The notes under the pieces: model-generated
The model's input: the letters and a program-made list of their open reading frames with translations, nothing else
The model's database searches: none
Told to the model about the DNA's origin: nothing
DNA from: Chthoniobacteraceae bacterium
GTDB taxonomy: Bacteria; Verrucomicrobiota; Verrucomicrobiia; Chthoniobacterales; Chthoniobacteraceae
DNA length: 9,997 nucleotides
NCBI GenBank assembly: GCA_947478975.1
Contig: CANJYI010000073.1
Coordinates: forward strand, 1 to 9,997
Reading direction: 5' to 3'
Part shown: positions 1-7,092 of the stretch, one piece after another
How positions within the stretch are numbered: the stretch's first letter is position 1
Layout: the number at the start of each line of letters is the position of its first letter
Position numbers and translations under genes: made by a program

Positions 1-375
1 CACCGAAAACTCGACAAGTGGCTTCCCTTCGGAGGGCACTGCGACGGCGATGAGAATGTCCTGCGCGTCGCCCAGCGCGAGGCCCTTGAGGAGTCCGGCA
101 TCGAAGGTCTCGTTCTTGCCTCAGCCCGCCCCTTCGACCTCGATATCCACACCATCCCGGCCCGGGGCGCCGAACCAGAGCACGAACACTTCGACGTGCG
201 TTGGATGCTCATCGCCCCTGAAAACGCACAGTTCCGCCAAAGCGAAGAAAGCCTCGAGCTGCGTTGGTTTACGCCCGAGGAAATGGCTTCCCTGGCACTC
301 ACGCCGGGCAACCTCCGACTCCTTGCCAAGTGGCGCGCAATCCTCGCCCGGAGGTCCCACGCCGCCGGTGAGTAA
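1..375 (+). CDS. Nudix hydrolase, C-terminal part (5' end outside window)
   Basis: The frame is open from base 1 to the TAA at 373-375, giving 124 residues of a protein that starts upstream. Seen directly: residues 11-34 match the Nudix box G-x5-E-x7-R-E-x2-E-E-x-G-[ILV], with the segments GHCDGDE, REALEESGI and seven residues between them. All metal-binding glutamates are present. The box is preceded by KLDKWLPFGG and followed by FDLDIHTIPARG, features of a common bacterial Nudix subfamily of roughly 150-190 residues, so perhaps 40-60 residues are missing on the left. Nudix enzymes cleave nucleoside diphosphates linked to another group, using Mg2+, in the cytoplasm; the substrate cannot be told here. 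The last 20 codons and the stop lie inside a 68-bp repeat found again at 2841-2908. The gene downstream starts 89 nt later and need not be co-transcribed. Confidence 0.93.
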   Translation, partial: HRKLDKWLPFGGHCDGDENVLRVAQREALEESGIEGLVLASARPFDLDIHTIPARGAEPEHEHFDVRWMLIAPENAQFRQSEESLELRWFTPEEMASLALTPGNLRLLAKWRAILARRSHAAGE

Positions 376-382
376 AATCAGG
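315..382 (+). repeat. 68-bp direct repeat, copy 1 (Nudix 3' end)
   Basis: This stretch begins ccgactccttgccaagtggc and ends gtaaaatcagg. It recurs in the same orientation at 2841-2908 with one difference (a at 371, c at 2897). Copy 1 encodes the last 19-20 codons of the Nudix gene, its TAA stop and 7 bp beyond. The two copies are 2,526 bp apart and bracket the hydroxylase/secreted-protein unit. Confidence 0.95.
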
Positions 383-464
383 CTGCGGCCGCGGACGGCT
401 GTAAGATCGCGGGATATCGAGCCCTTCGACCGCTGCACGTCATCCCCAACACGGCCCCTATCTC

Positions 465-1304
465 ATGAACCTCGACAGAACTTTCCCCAGAGTGTTGGTC
501 ACGTTGATTATCCTCTCCGCCATATTCTTCGTCATCGAGCGCGTCGCCGGACGCGGACGAAACCGCGTGCAACCCGGCATCCGCAAGGACTGGTTCACCG
601 ACGTGATCTATTGGTTCACTACCATTTTAATCACCAAGCCGCTCGTGCGCCTCATGCTGATCTTGCCTGTAAGTGTCTTGATTCTCGCGAATGTCACTTC
701 CATCGATGTCGTAAAGATGGGCACTTACTCGGGTTACGGGCCGCTCAGTCGCCAGCCGGTCTGGCTTCAAGCGATCCAAATCTATGTGCTCGTCGACTTC
801 TGCTCCTACTGGACGCACCGACTGTTTCACCGCGGGAGCTGGTGGCCGTTTCACGCCGTGCATCACAGCTCTGAGGACCTCGACTGGCTCGGCAGCCTAC
901 GCGTTCATCCTATCAATGAACTCGTCAACAAGATGGCGCAGGTCACGACGGTCCTCCTCTTGGGCTACAATCCCACAGTTACGCTCAGCAGTGCCCCCAT
1001 CCTCACGTTCTACGCAATCTTCCTCCACGCCAATGTGAACTGGGATTTTGGGCCGCTGCGGAGCGTCATCGCCACGCCTGTGTTCCATCGCTGGCATCAC
1101 TCACGGGATCGCGAGGCGTGGGACAAAAACTTCGCCGGCCTGTTGCCGTTGTGGGATATTCTTTTCGCCACCTACTATATGCCAAAGGGCCGCTATCCGG
1201 AAAACTTCGGCATCTGCGAGCCGATGCCGAAAGACTACATAGGCCAGCTTTGGGCACCGTTCGCCTGGATTCTTCGACGCGCAAAGAAAGCGGACCCCGC
1301 GTGA
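465..1304 (+). CDS. Fatty acid hydroxylase / sterol desaturase family membrane protein
   Basis: A 279-residue integral membrane protein of the fatty acid hydroxylase superfamily (PF04116), which uses a di-iron centre held by clustered histidines to hydroxylate or desaturate lipids. The histidine boxes are visible: HRLFH (118-122, HX3H), HAVHH (130-134, HX2HH), His188 in FLHANVNWDFG, and HRWHH (208-212, HX2HH). Hydrophobic segments lie at about 9-26, 48-76, 103-116, 157-187 and 224-238, so the histidine boxes would face the cytoplasm as in family members. The length is normal and all boxes are intact, so it should be active. Substrate unknown: hopanoid, sterol, fatty acyl or another lipid are all possible. 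The ATG at 465 places the first hydrophobic segment correctly, although no Shine-Dalgarno sequence is evident. Its TGA overlaps the GTG of the next gene, indicating one transcript. Confidence 0.93.
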   Translation: MNLDRTFPRVLVTLIILSAIFFVIERVAGRGRNRVQPGIRKDWFTDVIYWFTTILITKPLVRLMLILPVSVLILANVTSIDVVKMGTYSGYGPLSRQPVWLQAIQIYVLVDFCSYWTHRLFHRGSWWPFHAVHHSSEDLDWLGSLRVHPINELVNKMAQVTTVLLLGYNPTVTLSSAPILTFYAIFLHANVNWDFGPLRSVIATPVFHRWHHSRDREAWDKNFAGLLPLWDILFATYYMPKGRYPENFGICEPMPKDYIGQLWAPFAWILRRAKKADPA

Positions 1305-2641
1305 AACCAAGAATCCACCTTCTCATCGCGTGCGGCCTCATTGCGTGCGGCTTTTTCACGGGCCCCAACAATTCGAAAGCGGCGATTCCAGTTTCCGAAC
1401 TTGCAAAAGCACTTGCCGAAAACAATCTCGATGCCGTGCGTGCGGCCGTCGCGAAAGGTCGCGAGGCGCTCGGCAATAAGGCGGGCGAACCGGAGGTGCC
1501 CGATGTGTTCCGTCCAGTACCGGCGGAGGCAAAGCTCATGTCTCGCGACGAAGCGCAACGTGGCTTCACACCGCACTTTGTCACCTTGGAAAAAATGCGC
1601 TGGTGGAAGGCAGGCATCGATCCGACGACCCTAACCGCGCCGCTACGCGGACCTGCATCCGTGATCACCGGAAATGTGGCGGCAGCGCGCGCCAGGCTCG
1701 ACGGAGCGGAGCAGAGTCTCGCGATGGCAAAGGACGCGGCGGAGTTCTTAATATGGGCGCAGGAGCAGGCGGGCAGCGGTGTCTATCCATTTCCTGCCGC
1801 TCGCGGCACATCGAAAGCAAGAGCGATGGAGGTCGCGACGCGCTTCATCGCAAACGCGGATAAGACGGGAAAACTCGAGACAGTCGTGCGCAATGGCTGG
1901 GCCTTCGACGATGCGGGTGACGGAGGTCTGCAATTTGATAACGGCGAATGCGGCGTGGCGATGCTGGATCTCTATGAGATGACCAAAGACCACAGGTACC
2001 TCGAATCTGTGCGTAAGTCGGCAGACTGGGCGGCCGGGCGGCCAATGTGCCCTAACTGGAACTACAACAGCTTTAGCGTTTTTCTGCTGGCGAGGATGTT
2101 CGCCGTCACACAAGAGCCAAAATATCTTGATGCCGCTATCATCAAGGCCCGTCTTGGTGTGGTTCCCGGCCAGCTCACCAATGGTCCGCGCGCAGGACGT
2201 TGGATAGATCCGCACAACGCACGTCCAGCCTACCACTACATCATGATGCGGGCGTTGACGCAGCTCGTCGCGGTGATGCCGCCCGAGCACGTGGAGCGCC
2301 CGGAAATTGTGTGTGCACTCTCACTCGGCCTCAAGACGCGCAACGCCGAGATGGTCGCGCGAGGCATGATGAACAAGGAACACGCCATGGAGTCCTTGTT
2401 GCTCGTGAATCGGACTTTCAAGAACGATGCAGCTTTCTTGCGAGACACCCACTCGAGCGCTGCACTCGAGGCCATTGGCCGCCTCGTTTCCGACGAAGCG
2501 CGCCGAGCCAAACAACCGCTCGCGCCAGGGGCGTGGGGATTGTTTCTGGAATTCATCGCCTCAGGGACTCCCCCCGCGCCATGTTTTTGGCGGCTACACG
2601 CTCCACTTCTCGCACGCCCTCCTGGAGGAATCGCTCGCTGA
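1301..2641 (+). CDS. Exported helical protein of unknown function, translationally coupled to the hydroxylase
   Basis: The open frame extends back to 1118, but the GTG at 1301 is preferred. It forms a GTGA overlap with the hydroxylase stop and gives a clear export signal (Lys-Pro-Arg, then the hydrophobic IHLLIACGLIACGFF). LIAC at 8-11 and 13-16 both fit a lipobox, so it may be a lipoprotein. The product is 446 residues. From about residue 130 it is mainly amphipathic helix, with aromatic/Gly motifs VYPFP (161-165), GGLQFDNGECG (208-218), PNWNYNSF (251-258) and DPHNARPAYHY (303-313). This resembles alpha/alpha-toroid (six-hairpin, pectate-lyase-10-like) proteins, but I cannot assign a family or catalytic residues. 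The last 25 residues are Pro/Arg-rich and unlike the rest; a shift at the C6 run at 2570-2575 would instead continue into a helix-like tail ending at 2702. Function unknown; coupling suggests a role beside the hydroxylase. Confidence 0.75.
   Translation: MKPRIHLLIACGLIACGFFTGPNNSKAAIPVSELAKALAENNLDAVRAAVAKGREALGNKAGEPEVPDVFRPVPAEAKLMSRDEAQRGFTPHFVTLEKMRWWKAGIDPTTLTAPLRGPASVITGNVAAARARLDGAEQSLAMAKDAAEFLIWAQEQAGSGVYPFPAARGTSKARAMEVATRFIANADKTGKLETVVRNGWAFDDAGDGGLQFDNGECGVAMLDLYEMTKDHRYLESVRKSADWAAGRPMCPNWNYNSFSVFLLARMFAVTQEPKYLDAAIIKARLGVVPGQLTNGPRAGRWIDPHNARPAYHYIMMRALTQLVAVMPPEHVERPEIVCALSLGLKTRNAEMVARGMMNKEHAMESLLLVNRTFKNDAAFLRDTHSSAALEAIGRLVSDEARRAKQPLAPGAWGLFLEFIASGTPPAPCFWRLHAPLLARPPGGIAR
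1322..1351 (+). repeat. 15-bp tandem duplication inside the signal peptide
   Basis: Two adjacent 15-mers, ctcatcgcgtgcggc (1322-1336) and ctcattgcgtgcggc (1337-1351), differ at one base. They encode Leu-Ile-Ala-Cys-Gly twice in frame within the hydrophobic core of the export signal. The repeat also duplicates the possible lipobox Cys. Confidence 0.85.
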
Positions 2642-2840
2642 GGGTCGCAGCACTCCCAGGCTTCAGACGAGTATCCGAATTCAGCTAAAGCGCCGGATCT
2701 GATGCCGAAGGCATCGAGACTGTTATCGTGTGGCTGCGCGGAGCGATACTACCGGGATGCGTCTAGAAAGAACCACATCATGAAGGGATACCAGCAAACC
2801 ATCCAAACGCCCGATGAAGCAGACACCGCGGGCTGACATC

Positions 2841-2908
2841 CCGACTCCTTGCCAAGTGGCGCGCAATCCTCGCCCGGAGGTCCCACGCCGCCGGTGCGTA
2901 AAATCAGG
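2841..2908 (+). repeat. 68-bp direct repeat, copy 2 (relic of Nudix 3' end)
   Basis: This is identical to 315-382 at 67 of 68 bases. In the Nudix reading frame it encodes RLLAKWRAILARRSHAAG, then Ala in place of Glu, then TAA. No Nudix box or upstream Nudix coding lies before it, so it is a detached tail. The 25 bases upstream keep faint similarity to copy 1 (caccgcgggc against cacgccgggc), suggesting an older, decayed boundary on that side. It lies 43 bp beyond the stop of the convergent DUF1501 gene. Confidence 0.93.
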
Positions 2909-2913
2909 GTGGG

Positions 2914-2938
2914 GCACGCGGGCACCACGCCTCCGTGC
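2914..2938. terminator. Hairpin between convergent transcripts, possible terminator
   Basis: gcacgcgggc (2914-2923) pairs with gcctccgtgc (2929-2938) around the loop accac. This gives a 10-bp GC-rich stem with one mismatch and one G-T wobble. It lies between the detached Nudix tail and the DUF1501 stop, where a bidirectional terminator would be expected. There is no clean T run: the plus side is T/C-rich, and on the minus side TTTT begins about 10 nt past the stem. Termination activity is therefore uncertain. Confidence 0.35.
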
Positions 2939-2951
2939 GCTCTTCCTCTCC

Positions 2952-4328
2952 TCAGGCGAGCACTTCGCGAACCACGTTTCCCTTCACGTCCGTCAGCCGG
3001 TAGTCCCTGCCGCCATACCGGTACGTGAGCCGTTCGTGATCCAGTCCGAGCAAATGCAGGAGAGTCGCGTGCAGGTCGTGAATGTGCACCTTCCCCTCCA
3101 CCGCCTCGTAGCCCAGGTTATCGGTGGCGCCGTGCACGAAGCCCCCGCGGACTCCCCCGCCCGCCAGCCACATCGAATACCCCAGGTTGTTGTGCCCACG
3201 CCCGTCCGTCGTCGGATCGTCCGGGGTGCGCCCGAATTCGCCCCCCCACACCACGAGGGTTTCCTCCAACATGCCGCGTTGCTCGAGGTCCTGGAGCAAG
3301 CCGGCCACGGGCCGATCGATCTGGGCGCAGTTGCGTGCCATTCCCCCTGCCAGCCCCCCATGAAGGTCCCACTCCACATGGGTGATCTCGATGAAACGCA
3401 CGCCCGCCTCGGCAAACCGGCGGGCCATCAAGCACTGCTTTCCAAAACTCTCCGTCGGCGAACGATCCGCTCCGTACAGCGCCAGCGTCGCCTTGGATTC
3501 CCGCGTCAGATCCATCACCTCCGGCACCTGATCCTGCATCCGAAACGCCAGCTCATAGGACTCAATGAGCCCATCCACCCTGGCATCCTCCAGCGAGTCT
3601 GCCGCGCCCCGGTTCAGCTCCTGCATCAGATCAATGCGTGCCCGCTGGGCAGCCCGCGAGCGGTTCGCGTTGGAAAGATCCCCCACCACCAGGGGCGCGC
3701 CCGGTTGGTTTGCATTCCCCAGAGTCACCGCCGAACAGGAGGCAGGCAGAAATGCGCTCGAGTAGTAGCGCGACCCGCCCAGCGCCGTGAGCGGGTTGAT
3801 CGAAATGAAACCGGGCAAATTCCCGTTCTCAGTGCCGAGGCCGTAAACGGTCCAGGCGCCGAAGGACGGACGCACGAATTGAAAACTGCCCGTGTGCATC
3901 TGCTCCAAGGCCTGTGCATGGTTTTCGTTGTCAGTGTGCATTCCGCGCAGCACGCACAGTTTGTCCGCCTGTTTGCCGATCTCGGGCAGCAACTCGACCA
4001 CGTCCAGCCCGCTGTTGCCGCACTTCCTGAATCCCCACCGCGATCCGAAAAGCTTTAGGTGCCCACGTTTGCCGGTTTGCCCCTGCCGTTTGATCAACTC
4101 CGGCTTGGGATCAAACGTTTCCATTTGCGAAGGCCCGCCACGCATGCACAAAAAAATCACCCGCTTCGCACGCGGCGCAAAGTGAGGCAGCGGTTGCGGC
4201 ACGGGAACGGTCGCGGCGAGGGCCCCCTCCCTGGAGGCCAGGCCCGCCCATGCCAGGTATCCAAAACCAGCGGGTGCGGTGCGCAGCCATTGCCGGCGGG
4301 AAAAATTGAGAGGTTGGGAGGTGTCCAT
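2952..4328 (-). CDS. DUF1501 family protein with Tat signal
   Basis: A 458-residue protein of the DUF1501 family (PF07394), a sulfatase/alkaline-phosphatase-fold-like group common in Planctomycetota and Verrucomicrobiota; its biochemical role is not established. Seen: a twin-arginine signal SRRQWL at 10-15, followed by a weakly hydrophobic stretch and an Ala-rich cleavage region near 35-40, predicting folded export. Family motifs follow in order: FLCMRGGPSQMETFDPKP (59-76), MHTDNENHAQA (130-140), VEWDLHGG (318-325), WGGEFGRTP (361-369), GRGHN (376-380) and HDLHATLLHLLGLDH (417-431). Conserved Asp/His residues at these places suggest a metal site. The length is typical and nothing is broken. 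The ATG at 4328 lies 12 nt after the stop of the cytochrome-type gene, so the two are almost surely one operon, as in other genomes where PSD1 and DUF1501 genes sit side by side. No obvious Shine-Dalgarno sequence is present. Confidence 0.95.
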   Translation of the reverse strand: MDTSQPLNFSRRQWLRTAPAGFGYLAWAGLASREGALAATVPVPQPLPHFAPRAKRVIFLCMRGGPSQMETFDPKPELIKRQGQTGKRGHLKLFGSRWGFRKCGNSGLDVVELLPEIGKQADKLCVLRGMHTDNENHAQALEQMHTGSFQFVRPSFGAWTVYGLGTENGNLPGFISINPLTALGGSRYYSSAFLPASCSAVTLGNANQPGAPLVVGDLSNANRSRAAQRARIDLMQELNRGAADSLEDARVDGLIESYELAFRMQDQVPEVMDLTRESKATLALYGADRSPTESFGKQCLMARRFAEAGVRFIEITHVEWDLHGGLAGGMARNCAQIDRPVAGLLQDLEQRGMLEETLVVWGGEFGRTPDDPTTDGRGHNNLGYSMWLAGGGVRGGFVHGATDNLGYEAVEGKVHIHDLHATLLHLLGLDHERLTYRYGGRDYRLTDVKGNVVREVLA

Positions 4329-4340
4329 AGTCTGCGAATT

Positions 4341-6914
4341 TCAACGAATCAGCCTGTGTTCAACGGAGGCAAAAAGCATCTGGCAAAAATCCGCCCACCG
4401 CTCCTCCACCCCCTGCCCAACCGTCGCATCCGAGCCGCCCCCCTGTCCGGATCCACCGGTTTGCGCATCGACAAAACCCAGCACCCGCTCGACTTCGTGC
4501 GCACGAGGCGTGCGGCCGAGCACCGTCCGGAAAAGCCATGTCACACGGCCCGCGCTTCCCCCGCTGCGGTCCCCTGCCCCGGCCGAACGCCGCGCCGTGG
4601 CCACCGCCAGTTCCGTCACCCGCGGATTGTTCATCAAGTACAGCGCCTGAGTGGGTAGGATGCTGCTGTTCCTCTCCGCAACGGGACGGTCCGGGGACGC
4701 AAATTCAAAAAGCTCGAGCACCTCGGGAAGCACGCCCCGAATCACGGGCAGATAAACGGCCCGGTGGTTGGAGAGCAGCTTTGCCTTGGTCACAAAAGGT
4801 TTGAAGGAAAAGAGCTCCTCATCGCGATAGGCATGAAACGCTGCAAAGAAAGGTTCCTTCGGCCGGCTCCGGTCGAGCAGCCCAGCGGCCGCAAGCATGC
4901 TGTCGTGGATGACCTCGGCATCCGCCGCTCGGGGACGCATCCGCGCCACCCACCGGTTGTCGGGATCCCGCTCACGACTTCCAGCCGTGCCCACCGAATC
5001 CATCCGGTAAGCCCGGGAAAGCACCAGCGAACGGACCAGCCATTTGGTGGACCAGCCGTGGTCCATGAACTCCACCGCCAGATGATCCAGCAGTTCGGGA
5101 TGGGAGGGAGCGGCGCCGGTCACTCCGAAGTCATCCGGGGTGGTCACCAAGCCGCGGCCAAAAAGGTGACTCCAAACCCGGTTGACGTAAACGCGAGCCG
5201 TGAGCGGATTGTCGCGGTGCGTCAACCATTCCGCGAGTTCCAGCCGACCGCTGCGGCCAGGCCCGGGTGCGGAAACCCGCGGTGCGTCAAGGACCCGCAG
5301 AAACCCGCGCGGCACCTTGTCTCCGAGCAAGGCGGTCTCCCCACGGATGTGAATGCGGCAATCCTCGGGTTGTTCCCGCTCCCGAGCGCCCATCGCCCAG
5401 CCCGGCATGGGCGGTGCGGAATCCTGCAGCTGTGTCACGCTCTTTTCGAGAGCCCCCACCTTCGCGTGCCACTCGTCGATCTCGCGGTTCAACGCCTCCA
5501 ACTCACACTCCGCCTGGGTCTTTTCGTCCCCGGCCGCTGTCTCCAGTTTGCGTTTTGCATCGGGGACGCGCCGTTGCACCCGGTACCGGTCCGAGCGGGA
5601 CGTGTGCATCGCAAGCATCTCCTCGTCCAACCGGCGCAGATAGGCAAGCCCCTGGGCCTCCCTCCCGTCCGCCTCCGCCCCGACCGCGTGCAACTCGGTA
5701 TGATGGAACGCCGTGGCCTTGATCCCGCGCGGCCCATACCCGTACAGCAGCGCCGTGCTGCGCAACACTCCGGCGAGGGCGTAATAATCTGCAGTCGGAA
5801 TCGCCTCAAACTTGTGGTCGTGACACCGCGCGCACGCGACAGACAGACCGAGCACCCCCCTCCCCAACACTTCGATCTGCTCGTCGATGACGTCCATCCG
5901 GAACACCTCCGGTTTTGTCTCCTCGTAGGCCTTGGAACCAAGCGCGAGAAATCCTGTCGCCACCCGCAAAGCATCCCGCCGCTCCGGTTGTGCACTCGCC
6001 AGCAAATCGCCCGCAACCTGTTCCCTCAAAAAAACATCAAAGGGCATGTCGGAGGCGAAGGCATCGAACACGTAGTCGCGATAGCGCCAAGCGTGGTGGA
6101 AAATCACATTCCGGTCCTTTCCGTTGCTCTCGGCATAACGGGCCACGTCGAGCCAGTGCCGTCCCCACCGCTCCCCAAAGGCGTCACTCTTCAAAAGACG
6201 GTCCACCTCAGCCTCCAGATCCTCCATCCGGAAAGAAGCCACCGCCTCGGCCGCCGGAGCCAGGCCTGTCACATCGAGGTAAACCCTCCGCAAAACCGCC
6301 TCCGCGGGGGCCTCCCCCGCCGGTTTCAGTCCCTCCCGTTCCATCGCCGCCAGGAGGAACCGGTCGACAGCCGAAAGTGCCCAGCCCGCATCCCCTACCG
6401 CAGGTACGGCCGGGCGCAACGGTGGCCTCATCGACCAGAACGCACGCCCCTGCTCGAGCGACAGACCACGCTTCTTCGCGGCTATGCCTGCCACAGCTTC
6501 CCGCGGGTCCACCGCCCCATCCGCAATCCAGCGCGCAAAATCGTCCAGCACGGACTTGGGAAGCTTCTCCTCCTTAGGTGGCATCGCGATGTCTTTGCTT
6601 TCGTGCTGCATCGCACGCAGCAGCAAACTCTCCGCGGGTTTTCCCGCAACCACCGCCGGACCGCTGTCGCCCCCTTCCAACAGCCCCTTTCTCGAATCCG
6701 CAAAGAACCCCGCCTTGAGCTTCCCCTTTTGCTGTGCGTCCGCCGAATGACAGCCTTCACAGCGCTCCACCAGCACGGGACGAATCCGGGACTCAAAAAA
6801 ACGCAACCGTTCCGCGTTGTCCGCCTCAGACGCCCGCAAGAAGGCCGTTCCGAAGGCAGTGTGAACCGCGAACAGAACAGCAAAACGGAGAGCGCAATTC
6901 AGATTGAGAATCAC
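4341..6914 (-). CDS. PSCyt1-PSCyt2-PSD1 (DUF1549/DUF1553) cytochrome-type exported protein
   Basis: The product is 857 residues from the GTG at 6914. That start directly precedes an export signal (short polar start, Arg10, then hydrophobic FAVLFAVHTAFGTAFL). The frame is open back to an ATG at 7157, but those 81 extra residues look non-coding. Domains: PSCyt1 with a c-type haem motif CEGCH at 52-56 and a Met-containing AMPPKEEK near 110-117; PSCyt2/DUF1549 from about 179-390, including GRHWLDVARYAESNG and a second CXXCH, CARCHDHKF, at 361-369; a charged coiled-coil-like linker at about 424-500; PSD1/DUF1553 from about 558-850, with PLTARVYVNRVWSHLFGRGL and ILPTQALYLMNNP. These are planctomycete-type cytochrome proteins, assumed to be periplasmic; their partners and substrate are unknown. 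The gene heads an operon with DUF1501. No SD is obvious; several inverted repeats lie in the 330 bases upstream. Confidence 0.94.
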   Translation of the reverse strand: MILNLNCALRFAVLFAVHTAFGTAFLRASEADNAERLRFFESRIRPVLVERCEGCHSADAQQKGKLKAGFFADSRKGLLEGGDSGPAVVAGKPAESLLLRAMQHESKDIAMPPKEEKLPKSVLDDFARWIADGAVDPREAVAGIAAKKRGLSLEQGRAFWSMRPPLRPAVPAVGDAGWALSAVDRFLLAAMEREGLKPAGEAPAEAVLRRVYLDVTGLAPAAEAVASFRMEDLEAEVDRLLKSDAFGERWGRHWLDVARYAESNGKDRNVIFHHAWRYRDYVFDAFASDMPFDVFLREQVAGDLLASAQPERRDALRVATGFLALGSKAYEETKPEVFRMDVIDEQIEVLGRGVLGLSVACARCHDHKFEAIPTADYYALAGVLRSTALLYGYGPRGIKATAFHHTELHAVGAEADGREAQGLAYLRRLDEEMLAMHTSRSDRYRVQRRVPDAKRKLETAAGDEKTQAECELEALNREIDEWHAKVGALEKSVTQLQDSAPPMPGWAMGAREREQPEDCRIHIRGETALLGDKVPRGFLRVLDAPRVSAPGPGRSGRLELAEWLTHRDNPLTARVYVNRVWSHLFGRGLVTTPDDFGVTGAAPSHPELLDHLAVEFMDHGWSTKWLVRSLVLSRAYRMDSVGTAGSRERDPDNRWVARMRPRAADAEVIHDSMLAAAGLLDRSRPKEPFFAAFHAYRDEELFSFKPFVTKAKLLSNHRAVYLPVIRGVLPEVLELFEFASPDRPVAERNSSILPTQALYLMNNPRVTELAVATARRSAGAGDRSGGSAGRVTWLFRTVLGRTPRAHEVERVLGFVDAQTGGSGQGGGSDATVGQGVEERWADFCQMLFASVEHRLIR

Positions 6915-6961
6915 AACGGGGGGTGGTTGGAACGGAACCTGAAAACCTGAGGGCGCCCAAA

Positions 6962-6988
6962 GCGGACACCCCCGGAAAAACGGTCCGC
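6962..6988. other. Inverted repeat in cytochrome-operon leader
   Basis: gcggac (6962-6967) and gtccgc (6983-6988) are perfect complements with a 15-nt loop. On the minus strand the hairpin lies 48 nt before the GTG of the cytochrome-type gene, in its probable 5' leader. A 6-bp GC-rich stem could arise by chance. Confidence 0.4.
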
Positions 6989-7006
6989 AGAGTCTTACAC
7001 GCAGAA

Positions 7007-7036
7007 CGTTGCGTCCTTCCGGCGCTTCCGGCAACG
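7007..7036. other. Nested inverted repeat in divergent spacer
   Basis: cgttgc (7007-7012) pairs with gcaacg (7031-7036). Between them, ccgg (7019-7022) can pair with ccgg (7028-7031) around cgctt. The two stems share base 7031, so they would compete or coexist only partly. Weak on its own. Confidence 0.3.
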
Positions 7037-7092
7037 CTTTAATGCCAGGGTCTAAGGCGCCGGCTCCGCAGAGAAAACTGCCGAAGAGAAGT

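Larger units (their letters stand above)
2642..2951. other. Spacer between convergent genes, mostly non-coding
   Basis: These 310 bases separate the end of the exported-protein gene from the end of the DUF1501 gene. The first 60 bases may be the displaced 3' end of the exported-protein gene, if the frameshift at 2570-2575 is real (alternative stop at 2700-2702). At 2701-2715 there is a perfect 6-bp inverted repeat, gatgcc-gaa-ggcatc, without a T tract. The second 68-bp repeat copy and a hairpin fill 2841-2938. A reading of 18 codons at 2780-2836 (starting MKGYQQT) has no support as a gene. I see no complete gene or insertion sequence here. Confidence 0.6.

Noticed and set aside
1118..1300. 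Upstream start for the exported protein at 1118
   Set aside because: It would overlap the hydroxylase by 187 nt and place a signal sequence internally; the GTG at 1301 gives a coupled start and a proper signal.
2701..2715. Inverted repeat gatgcc-gaa-ggcatc as a terminator
   Set aside because: The stem is only 6 bp with a 3-nt loop and no T tract follows on either strand.
2780..2836. 18-codon reading frame starting MKGYQQT
   Set aside because: Too short, with no ribosome-binding site or recognised similarity; possibly a remnant but unsupported.
2814..4058. Plus-strand open frame of 414 codons
   Set aside because: It lies antisense to the DUF1501 gene, whose family motifs are clear. The predicted protein is Pro/His/Arg-rich without domains, as expected for GC-rich antisense.
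4764..6950. Plus-strand open frame of 728 codons
   Set aside because: It is antisense to the PSCyt/PSD1 gene, which has CXXCH sites and all family domains. The product is rich in Arg, His and Pro with no recognisable fold. Length alone is not evidence at this base composition.
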